Below are positions 1 to 7,681 of a stretch of DNA of 64,000 nucleotides, piece after piece. Position numbers and translations under genes: made by a program. Source of the stretch: an uncultured Paracoccaceae bacterium (GTDB lineage: Bacteria > Pseudomonadota > Alphaproteobacteria > Rhodobacterales > Rhodobacteraceae); contig CANNFR010000003.1 in assembly GCA_947503935.1 (NCBI GenBank), positions 62,001-126,000 on the forward strand. The letters are read 5' to 3'. A model generated the notes under the pieces. It saw only the letters and a program-made list of their open reading frames with translations. It was not told the DNA's origin and searched no databases. The number at the start of each line of letters is the position of its first letter. The stretch's first letter is position 1.

Positions 1-2
1 AG

Positions 3-818
<816 letters not shown>

Positions 819-861
819 GCCCTGGCCGACCCCCGCGATAAGCGGGTCGCAGCCGAAAATG

Positions 862-887
862 GAGGCCGTCCCCTCCGGGGCGGCCTC
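862..887 (+). terminator. Hairpin terminator after ilvC
   Basis: GAGGCCG (862-868) pairs with CGGCCTC (881-887), and an inner CCCC/GGGG pair closes a 3-nt loop with one bulged T. The stem starts 44 nt after the ilvC stop and is followed by ATTGGGTTT, a short T-containing tail rather than a perfect U-run. It fits an intrinsic terminator separating ilvC from the subtilase gene. Confidence 0.7.
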
Positions 888-918
888 ATTGGGTTTCGCT
901 GGGCGCATGAGAGCTTAT

Positions 919-937
919 GTTGAGGGTAACACTCAAC
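919..937. promoter_or_regulatory. Inverted repeat upstream of subtilase gene
   Basis: GTTGAG (919-924) and CTCAAC (932-937) form a perfect 6-bp inverted repeat with a 7-nt spacer, ending 17 nt before the subtilase start codon and just before its ribosome binding site. It could be an operator or a small 5' UTR hairpin. Only the sequence symmetry supports it. Confidence 0.3.
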
Positions 938-954
938 TTCTGGAGGATCGTCGC

Positions 955-2148
955 ATGACCAACCCGCTTCTCGACGCGCTGCGCCCGCAACCGACCGGCG
1001 GGCTGATCGTGACCTTCAAGGAAGGGGTCGAGCATGCCCATCAGGAGGGTTGCCTGCGCGACGCCGTGGGGGCGGGTGTGCGGACCTTGTCGGCCGATGA
1101 CCCCTGCATCGGCCAGATCAATCCGGATGTGCCCTCGGTTCTGATCGGCTCGGCGGGCATCGGCGTGGTCTCGGATGCGGTCGAAACGCAAGCTGCGCAT
1201 CAACGTCTGCTGACCCATGATGTCGTGCAGGACGTCCGGCCCGAATTCTGGATGTTCGCCTTGGATGTGTTTGAGGATACGGCCGAGGCCACCTGGGGCT
1301 TGCAGGCCGTGGGCGCGCCGGCCGATGAGGCTGCGGGGCGGGGCATCAAGGTCTGCGTGCTCGACACCGGAATTGACCTTGGTCACCCGGATTATGAGGG
1401 GCGCCAGATCGTGGCGCGCAGTTTTGTCACCGGAGAAACGGAGAATGATGGCAACGGCCACGGCACCCACTGCGCGGGTTCGGCGGCAGGCCGGTCGCCC
1501 TCGGGCAATGTTCCGCGCTACGGCGTAGCGCCGGGGGCCGAGCTTTATGTCGGCAAGGTCTTGGGCGATCAGGGCTCGGGGCGCGAACGCGATATTCTGG
1601 CGGGCATGCTCTGGGCGATCAACGAAGGCTGCGAGGTGATCTCGATGTCGCTCGGCCGCGCGGTGCGCGAAGGCGAATTGCCATCGCAGGATTATGAGCG
1701 GCTGGGTCAGATGGCGCTGGACCGCGGATCGCTGATCATCGCGGCGGCGGGCAATGACAGCGCGCGGCGCTATGGCTACGTGGCCCCTGTCGGGGCGCCT
1801 GCGAATTCCGTTTCGATCATGGCGGTGGCGGCTGTGGACCAGGGCCTCGATGTGGCCGAGTTCTCGTCAAGCGGTGTGAACGGGCAGGGCGGCGAGGTGA
1901 ATGTGGCGGCCCCCGGCGTGGGCGTCTTTTCATCGGTGCCAATGCCCGAGCTCTACCGGATTCTGCGCGGCACCAGCATGGCCTGTCCGCATGTGGCGGG
2001 GGTGGCGGCGCTCTGGGCGGCCCGTGATGCGAACCTGAGGGGCCAGCGCCTCTGGCAGCGGTTGGTTGACAGCGCGCAATCTCTGCCGCTGGCTGAGCGG
2101 GATGTCGGCCGCGGCTTGGCACAGGCGCCATCGGTGGCGGTTTCATAA
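955..2148 (+). CDS. S8 family serine peptidase (subtilase) without signal peptide
   Basis: A 397-residue subtilisin-like protease. The catalytic triad is complete: Asp137 in VLDTGI, His169 in GNGHGTH and Ser341 in GTSMACPHVAG, with oxyanion Asn267 in AAAGNDS. Residues 15-100 look like an I9-type propeptide (GGLIVTFKEG early, then a VVQDVRPEF segment before the catalytic domain). No signal peptide or membrane segment is seen, so it may act inside the cell. The start at 955 is chosen because GGAGGA lies 7 nt upstream; an in-frame extension further up crosses the ilvC terminator. It is followed 31 nt later by a small protein that itself resembles an I9 inhibitor. The subtilase assignment is firm; substrate and location are unknown. 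Confidence 0.92.
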   Translation: MTNPLLDALRPQPTGGLIVTFKEGVEHAHQEGCLRDAVGAGVRTLSADDPCIGQINPDVPSVLIGSAGIGVVSDAVETQAAHQRLLTHDVVQDVRPEFWMFALDVFEDTAEATWGLQAVGAPADEAAGRGIKVCVLDTGIDLGHPDYEGRQIVARSFVTGETENDGNGHGTHCAGSAAGRSPSGNVPRYGVAPGAELYVGKVLGDQGSGRERDILAGMLWAINEGCEVISMSLGRAVREGELPSQDYERLGQMALDRGSLIIAAAGNDSARRYGYVAPVGAPANSVSIMAVAAVDQGLDVAEFSSSGVNGQGGEVNVAAPGVGVFSSVPMPELYRILRGTSMACPHVAGVAALWAARDANLRGQRLWQRLVDSAQSLPLAERDVGRGLAQAPSVAVS

Positions 2149-2179
2149 ACGGCGCGAAGTGATTATGTAGGGTGGCAAG

Positions 2180-2422
2180 ATGGCTGATATTGCAATCAAG
2201 GTAATCATCCGGGCCGATCAGATGGGCCAGACCGAGGTGCTGTGCAAGCGCCTCAGCGATATCGGCCTGCATGTCGATACCACGATGCCCGAGATCGGCG
2301 TGATCTTCGGCCATGGCGATGCGGGTATTTTGGCCGATGTGGCCAAGGCCGAGGGAGTTATCTCGGCCGAGGCCGAGGGCGGCGTCGTATTGGCGCCGAT
2401 GCCGAAGGATACGCCGAAATAG
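2180..2422 (+). CDS. Small protein resembling a peptidase-inhibitor I9 domain
   Basis: An 80-residue protein with an alternating beta-alpha-beta pattern: IAIKVIIRAD as first strand, a helix (MGQTEVLCKRLSDIG), a strand (GVIFGHGD), a helix (ILADVAKAEGV) and a final strand (GGVVLAP). The phrase AKAEGVISAEAEGGVV resembles the end of subtilisin propeptides, where a helix with a GV turn leads into an acidic strand. It starts 31 nt after the subtilase stop, so the two are probably co-transcribed. It could be a stand-alone inhibitor or folding chaperone of the upstream protease. This is inferred from pattern and context; it may equally be an unrelated ferredoxin-like protein. Confidence 0.75.
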   Translation: MADIAIKVIIRADQMGQTEVLCKRLSDIGLHVDTTMPEIGVIFGHGDAGILADVAKAEGVISAEAEGGVVLAPMPKDTPK

Positions 2423-2428
2423 CAAGGG

Positions 2429-3247
2429 ATGGACGGCCCGATGGACCACGCGGAGGTGATTGCATCGGTGGCATCGTCGCTACGCGATGTGCCTGGCATC
2501 CGCGCCCTTTTCCTCAGCGGCAGTTACGGCAATGGCCTTGCCGACCAATACAGCGATATTGATTTCATTTTGGTGGCCGAAGAGGGGCCCACCGATGAGA
2601 TCGCAGCCCTTTGGCGGCAGGCAATCAGCCGAACCGACGAGATTGTCCTCTGGTGGGATCGCACCACGCGCCCCGCCTTGATCAACGCGATCACCGCGGA
2701 TTGGACGCGCACAGATGTCGTCATCCTGAAGCCCGAGCAGATGAAATGGCACAATCAGGCTGCGCTGAAGGTGCTGTTTGACCATGACGGGATCCATGAG
2801 ACGCTGCCCAAGGCCGCCCCGCCGAAAAAGTCCGGTCCAGCCCGGTTGAAGTACCAGATCGAGGAATTCATCCGCATTCTGGGGCTGCTGCCTCTGGCGG
2901 ACGGACGGAAGGAATACCTCAACGGCGTGTTGGGCATCTTTTATCTGCGCAATCACTTGGTTGAGCTTCTGATCGAAGAAACCGGGGCGCCCAATCGCGG
3001 CGGCGTCCTGCACCTGAACCGTCTGATCAGTGCTGATCAGCAAGCCCTTCTGGCCGCTCTGCCGCCGGCTGTTCCGGTGCGCGAAGACCTGATCGCGGCG
3101 CAGCTTGCCTATGCCGAGGCGTATCTTCCACGTGCGCGCAGGCTGGCGGCAGAACGGGGCGTGGACTGGCCCGAACGGTTCGAAGAGGTCACCTGGGCCA
3201 AGCTTCACGAAACCTTGGGCGTTGAACGACCGTATCCACCCACGTGA
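2429..3247 (+). CDS. Nucleotidyltransferase-fold protein
   Basis: A 272-residue protein with a minimal nucleotidyltransferase signature near the N-terminus: GSYGNG at residues 31-36 and SDID at 42-45, the G-S-x(10)-D-x-D metal-binding pattern of the Pol-beta/aminoglycoside nucleotidyltransferase superfamily. The rest is helical, as in streptomycin or kanamycin adenylyltransferase-like proteins, but the acceptor cannot be told from sequence. It begins 6 nt after the small I9-like gene and is probably in the same transcript. The first ATG at 2429 lacks a good ribosome binding site; ATG 2441 is an alternative. Confidence 0.82.
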   Translation: MDGPMDHAEVIASVASSLRDVPGIRALFLSGSYGNGLADQYSDIDFILVAEEGPTDEIAALWRQAISRTDEIVLWWDRTTRPALINAITADWTRTDVVILKPEQMKWHNQAALKVLFDHDGIHETLPKAAPPKKSGPARLKYQIEEFIRILGLLPLADGRKEYLNGVLGIFYLRNHLVELLIEETGAPNRGGVLHLNRLISADQQALLAALPPAVPVREDLIAAQLAYAEAYLPRARRLAAERGVDWPERFEEVTWAKLHETLGVERPYPPT

Positions 3248-3279
3248 CGCGCGTTCACGGCTTTCGGCGTGGTGTGTCG

Positions 3280-3441
3280 TCACGATTGCTTATGCGACGG
3301 GCCGTCTTTTGCCAAGGCTGACTTCGGCGCGTTCGGGTCGTCGCGCATGGCTTCGGTGCGCTCCTTGCTCCAGAGCGCGAAGATGCACGCGCCCAGAAGG
3401 GTAATCAGCGACAGAAGCGGGATGAGGAACGAGGCGGTCAT
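3280..3441 (-). CDS. Small single-pass membrane protein
   Basis: A 53-residue protein: MTASF, then one hydrophobic helix (about residues 5-23) ending in FALWSKER, then a polar tail. AAGGA lies about 7 nt before the ATG at 3441, which is why this start is chosen over a longer in-frame one. It lies just downstream of glmM on the same strand. No family is recognised. The composition suggests a short inner-membrane protein with a cytoplasmic tail. Confidence 0.6.
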   Translation of the reverse strand: MTASFLIPLLSLITLLGACIFALWSKERTEAMRDDPNAPKSALAKDGPSHKQS

Positions 3442-3502
3442 GGCGGATTTCCTTTTGTAAATGGAATCCGGGATCAACAGCAAAAGGCCGCCATCGGTTC
3501 CG

Positions 3503-4849
3503 CTATTTCGCCGCCGCCTCGACCGCCGCGACAATTTCGTCCACCACCTCAGCCAGCAGAGCCTCATCCTCACATTCGGCCATCACCCGCACCAAGGGTT
3601 CGGTGCCCGACTTGCGGATCAGCAGGCGCCCGGTGCCGTTCAGCCGGGTCTCGGCCTCGGCGATGATCGCCTTGACCGGACTGGCTTCCAATGGCTCGGC
3701 GCCTGCATCGTAGCGCACGTTTTTCAGAAGCTGCGGCACCCGTTCGAAGCTTTCGACCAGGCTTGAGGCGGGTTTGCCGGTCTCTGACATCGCGGCCAGA
3801 AATTGCAGGCTGGCGATCAGCCCGTCGCCGGTGGTGGCGTAGTCGGTCATCACGATATGGCCCGATTGCTCGCCGCCCAGGTTCCAGCCGCCCTTGCGCA
3901 TCGCCTCAACCACATAGCGGTCGCCCACGGCCGTACGCTCCAACCGCAGGCCGCGTGCTGTCAGAAACCGCTCCAACCCCAGATTGGACATGACCGAGGC
4001 GACCAGGGTGCCGTCGCGCAGCCGCCCCTCCTCCGCCCAGCGGGCGGCGAAAAGCGCCATGATCTGGTCGCCGTCGGCCACTTGGCCCGTCTCGTCGATC
4101 AGCATCACGCGATCTGCATCGCCATCCAGGCAGATACCCACATCGGCCCCATGGGCGATCACTGTTTCCACCGCGGCGGAGGTATCGGTCGACCCGCAGC
4201 CCTGGTTGATGTTGTGGCCGTTCGGTGCCACGCCCACGGGGATCACCTGCGCGCCCAATTCCCACAGCACATCGGGCGCCGCGCGGTAGGCCGCGCCATG
4301 GGCGCAATCGATCACCACCTTCAGGCCGGACAGGCTTTGCCCGCGCGGGAACGTCGTCTTGGCGTATTCCACATAACGCCCACGCCCATCCTCGATCCGC
4401 TTGGCGCGGCCGATATTCTTGGGCGCGGCCAGGGCGATCTCGCCCGCCACGATGGCCTCGATCTCGGCCTCGGCCTCATCGGACAGCTTGAAGCCATCGG
4501 GGCCGAAAAACTTGATGCCGTTGTCATGGGCGGGGTTGTGGCTGGCCGAGATCATGATGCCCAGATCGGCGCGCATGGACCGCGTCAGAAACCCGACCGC
4601 GGGGGTCGGCACGGGGCCGAAGAGCAGCACATTCATGCCGGTCGAGGTCAGCCCGGCGGTCAGCGCGTTTTCGATCATGTAGCCCGACAGGCGTGTGTCC
4701 TTGCCGATCACCACGCGGTGCCCGTTCGACCCGTCCGTGCGGAAGTAACGGCCCGCCGCGGCGCCCAGACGCAACGCCATCTCGGCCGTCATCGGGTGCG
4801 TGTTGGCGCGGCCCCTGACGCCATCGGTGCCGAACAATTTGCGGGTCAT
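3503..4849 (-). CDS. glmM: Phosphoglucosamine mutase
   Basis: A 448-residue enzyme that interconverts glucosamine-6-phosphate and glucosamine-1-phosphate on the way to UDP-GlcNAc for peptidoglycan and LPS. Family marks are the N-terminal [10 protein letters not shown], the phosphoserine loop ISASHNP (catalytic Ser103), the Mg loop DGDADR, the sugar loop GGEQSGH and the C-terminal phosphate loop [11 protein letters not shown]. The length is typical. The ATG overlaps the folP stop by 4 nt, so the genes are translationally coupled in a folB-folP-glmM operon, an order common in alphaproteobacteria. Confidence 0.98.
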   Translation of the reverse strand: MTRKLFGTDGVRGRANTHPMTAEMALRLGAAAGRYFRTDGSNGHRVVIGKDTRLSGYMIENALTAGLTSTGMNVLLFGPVPTPAVGFLTRSMRADLGIMISASHNPAHDNGIKFFGPDGFKLSDEAEAEIEAIVAGEIALAAPKNIGRAKRIEDGRGRYVEYAKTTFPRGQSLSGLKVVIDCAHGAAYRAAPDVLWELGAQVIPVGVAPNGHNINQGCGSTDTSAAVETVIAHGADVGICLDGDADRVMLIDETGQVADGDQIMALFAARWAEEGRLRDGTLVASVMSNLGLERFLTARGLRLERTAVGDRYVVEAMRKGGWNLGGEQSGHIVMTDYATTGDGLIASLQFLAAMSETGKPASSLVESFERVPQLLKNVRYDAGAEPLEASPVKAIIAEAETRLNGTGRLLIRKSGTEPLVRVMAECEDEALLAEVVDEIVAAVEAAAK

Positions 4850-5859
4850 GGGTGCTTTCCTTCTTCTACCGCCCGGGCCAGTCGCAGGGCGGCGCGCGTT
4901 TCGCTTGTATCATGGACGCGCAGCATCTGAACCCCCTGGGATATGGCCGCCAGGGCGACGGCGATAGACCCTGGCGCGCGGTTGCGCGGGGCCTCCGCGC
5001 CGCTGATCGTGCCGATGAAGCGTTTCCGCGAGGCGCCCAGCAGGATCGGCAGGCCAAACCCGTGAAACACGCCAATCCGTGCCAGAAGGGCCAGGTTATG
5101 CTCCAGCGTCTTGCCAAAGCCGATGCCGGGGTCGATGGCAATATAGTGCCGCGCGATGCCTGCGGCCTCGGCCGCGACGATGCGTGCCTCAAGCGCTTCG
5201 TAGACATCGAAGACCACGTCATCATAGGCGGGGTTTGCCTGCATCGTCGCGGGCGCGCCTTGCGCATGCATCAAGACGACCGGTACATCTTTGTCGGCCA
5301 CCAGCGGTGCCATCGCCGGGTCGTAGGTCAGCGCTGAGACGTCGTTGACGATATCCGCCCCGGCCGCCAAAGCCTCCTCGGCGACACTGGCCTTGCGGGT
5401 GTCGATTGAGATCGGCGTCTCAACGCCCTGACCGCGCAGCATGTCGATGAGGGGGGCTGTCCGTGCGATCTCCTCGGCCGGGTCGATTGTCCGCGCGTCC
5501 GGTCGTGTGGATTCGCCGCCGATATCGAGGATGTCGACATCATCGACCATCGCCTGGGCATGGGCCAATGCGGCCTCGGGCGCGTCGAACAGCCCGCCAT
5601 CCGAAAAGCTGTCGGGTGTGACGTTCAGAATGCCCATCAGGCGCGGGCGATCCATGCTGAGCCTGGCGAAATCGGGGCGGGGTGCGGTGAGGCGCGCCAA
5701 CGCCCAACCCGGCACCTCACCCGCCGGGATGACGCGGGCGTCGCCGCCGCGCTCCATCCGCTCGACATGGGTGAACCAAGTCCAGCCGCCCGCCAGGCGG
5801 TGCGCTTCGGCAGGCCAGACGGGGTCGGTCTGGGGCAGGGGGCGATAGAGTGTCGTCAT
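4846..5859 (-). CDS. folP: Dihydropteroate synthase
   Basis: A 337-residue dihydropteroate synthase that condenses 6-hydroxymethyl-dihydropterin pyrophosphate with p-aminobenzoate in folate synthesis; this is the sulfonamide target. The signatures [14 protein letters not shown] and DIGGESTRP are present, followed by TIM-barrel motifs ([26 protein letters not shown]). The protein has about 70 extra residues before the first signature, making it longer than the usual 280 residues; this extension contains many aromatic residues and no recognisable domain. It sits between folB (40 nt upstream) and glmM (4-nt overlap). Confidence 0.97.
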   Translation of the reverse strand: MTTLYRPLPQTDPVWPAEAHRLAGGWTWFTHVERMERGGDARVIPAGEVPGWALARLTAPRPDFARLSMDRPRLMGILNVTPDSFSDGGLFDAPEAALAHAQAMVDDVDILDIGGESTRPDARTIDPAEEIARTAPLIDMLRGQGVETPISIDTRKASVAEEALAAGADIVNDVSALTYDPAMAPLVADKDVPVVLMHAQGAPATMQANPAYDDVVFDVYEALEARIVAAEAAGIARHYIAIDPGIGFGKTLEHNLALLARIGVFHGFGLPILLGASRKRFIGTISGAEAPRNRAPGSIAVALAAISQGVQMLRVHDTSETRAALRLARAVEEGKHP

Positions 5860-5899
5860 GGGCGCTGTCTTGAACGATCACATGGGTGCGGGCAAGCGA

Positions 5900-6796
5900 T
5901 CAAGCGGTCAGGTCAAGCCGCCTGGTGGGCAGATCAAGGCCCAATGGCGGGTCTTCGCCCACATAGGCCAGGGCCAGGGCGCCCAATTCGCCCGCAAGCC
6001 ACAGCGCCAGCGCGCGCGCATCGCCGGCCGGGCGCTGGGCCGCGTCCAGCACCATCTTCGACGGCGCCCAGACGGTGGTCTGCTTCTGCCGGGCGGCCCA
6101 ATCCAATTCGGTCCGGCTGTCCACGACCACGCAGCGCGCATCGCGGCCTGCCAGCACCCAGGCGTTCTGCTCAATCGCCAGCAGGTCGATCCGCCGCTGG
6201 GCCGGGCCGCTGGCGGATTGCGGCAGATCAAGATCGGTGGGGCCGACACAGAGGATGACCGGCGCTGTCTGGTCCTGAAGTTGGTCGATCAAGCGGGGCA
6301 AATCGGGGGCATGAACCACGTGGTTTGGCAGGAAGACTATAAGCGGAGCAGGGGCGGGGACCTCCTCAACCGCGATGCCCGCGCGGTCGCGCACGATCTC
6401 GACCCCCAGCGCGTGGGGCCCGAGGTCGAGCTTTTCGACCCTGACATAGGCGCGCGTGGCCTGCGGCGCGGCAAGCACCAGGCCCGCCACCCGCTCGGCC
6501 AGGGTTTCAAGCAGGTTCAGTCGCTCCTCCGACAGGGCCAGCGCAATCGCCTCGACGATGGTGTCATATGACAAAACGCGGTCGACATCGTCAGCAAGCG
6601 GCACGTCGGCCCCGCTGACATCAACCACCACGTTGAACCGCACCCGCTGGGTATGCCCGCGTTCTTGCTGAAAGGCACCGATCTCAACCTCGGCGATATG
6701 ATTGCGCAGGGCGATTCTGTCGCGCGGCGTGTGATCACCGGCTCGCGCGCGATCCTCAACCGATCCGAATGCCAGCTTGAGATCGGTTTCGGTCAC
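5900..6796 (-). CDS. folB: Dihydroneopterin aldolase with C-terminal extension
   Basis: A 298-residue protein. Residues 25-135 are a FolB domain (IALRNHIAEVEIGAFQQERG, then a VEKLDLGP strand carrying the conserved Lys), which cleaves dihydroneopterin in folate synthesis. The remaining 150 residues form an extra domain with strands such as LIVFLPNHVV and ILCVGPTDL and the phrase VWAPSKMVLDA; I do not recognise it as a standard folate enzyme. Ordinary FolB is about 120 residues, so this is a fusion or large extension. folP follows 40 nt downstream on the same strand. The aldolase call is firm, the role of the extension unknown. Confidence 0.9.
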   Translation of the reverse strand: MTETDLKLAFGSVEDRARAGDHTPRDRIALRNHIAEVEIGAFQQERGHTQRVRFNVVVDVSGADVPLADDVDRVLSYDTIVEAIALALSEERLNLLETLAERVAGLVLAAPQATRAYVRVEKLDLGPHALGVEIVRDRAGIAVEEVPAPAPLIVFLPNHVVHAPDLPRLIDQLQDQTAPVILCVGPTDLDLPQSASGPAQRRIDLLAIEQNAWVLAGRDARCVVVDSRTELDWAARQKQTTVWAPSKMVLDAAQRPAGDARALALWLAGELGALALAYVGEDPPLGLDLPTRRLDLTA

Positions 6797-6848
6797 CCAC
6801 GCTCCTCCGGTTCACCGGCCCCGCAGATATCACAGCGGCACGGCGGCG

Positions 6849-7532
6849 TCAGCGCGAGCTGACGCGCACGGGCTGACGATAGAAGATATGAGTGCCGATC
6901 CGGGCCGTCTGCGGGAAACGGCTGGCCCAGGCGGGGCGCACGGCTGTCGTATGAAAATGCGTGGCGCCATCGGTCAGCGTGCGCGCGGCGCCATCGATCA
7001 TCATCCGCGCGATCTTGCCGGCCCGCTGGAATGCCTGAGGTTCACCAATATGTTCGGCGCGGCCGTCGCAGGTATAGCTGAACTGACAGGCGTTGCGCCG
7101 CCCTGTGCCCTGGTTGACGACGCCGCAGATGCTATTGGGATAGGCGGCAATGTCGCGCCGGTTCAGAATAACTTCGGCCACCGCGAATTGCCCGGCAACA
7201 GTCTCGCCGCGCGCCTCGAAATAAAGCGCCTCGGCCAGGCAACGCCATTCGGGGCCGCCTTGCGCCACGGGCTGCTGCGCCAGCCAGCGCGCGTTATAGG
7301 CGATATCGCCAGGTGCGCTTCCACCCGTCTCGGGCTTCGGTTCAAGCCGGGCCAAGGCGGAGGCATTGATCCGGCCGATGGCTGTGCGCTCGGTCGCGAA
7401 AAGATCGGTCAATTCGGCGGAAACGCTGCCTGTGGGATCATTCGACTGGCTCAACGTCTCTTCGGAAAAGGCGGCATTGGCCATCAGCGACAGACCCATA
7501 AGGCCCGCAGCCCAAATCGTTTTCAAACGCAT
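6849..7532 (-). CDS. SleB-type cell wall hydrolase
   Basis: A 227-residue exported protein of the SleB (Hydrolase_2) family, which cleaves peptidoglycan. Residues 1-22 are a signal peptide (MRLKTIWAAG, hydrophobic core, ANAAFSEE). The catalytic domain occupies about residues 98-215, with CLAEALYFEARGE (Glu106 likely catalytic), AVAEVILNR and CQFSYTCDG. In spore formers the family acts in germination; in non-sporulating alphaproteobacteria it is taken as a periplasmic murein hydrolase. It is flanked by folB and the PPDK-like gene on the same strand, with a gap of 52 nt before folB. Confidence 0.93.
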   Translation of the reverse strand: MRLKTIWAAGLMGLSLMANAAFSEETLSQSNDPTGSVSAELTDLFATERTAIGRINASALARLEPKPETGGSAPGDIAYNARWLAQQPVAQGGPEWRCLAEALYFEARGETVAGQFAVAEVILNRRDIAAYPNSICGVVNQGTGRRNACQFSYTCDGRAEHIGEPQAFQRAGKIARMMIDGAARTLTDGATHFHTTAVRPAWASRFPQTARIGTHIFYRQPVRVSSR

Positions 7533-7653
7533 CGAATGTATCCGTTAATTAGCAGACTTTAGCCGGGCCCAGCCTTCCCCAAGGCGGAAACCGACCCGCG
7601 ACATAAACCACAGAGCCTTAAGGGTCTACCCGCTGTTGCCGGCTTGCAACATA

Positions 7654-7677
7654 TTTTCGGCGGAATCTCGCCGAAAA
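7654..7677. other. Hairpin downstream of the PPDK-like gene
   Basis: TTTTCGGCG (7654-7662) and CGCCGAAAA (7669-7677) form a perfect 9-bp stem with a 6-nt loop, 4 nt beyond the stop of the minus-strand PPDK-like gene. The T and A runs lie inside the stem and no clear U-run follows, so it may be a 3'-end stabiliser rather than a classic intrinsic terminator. Confidence 0.5.
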
Positions 7678-7681
7678 GGGG

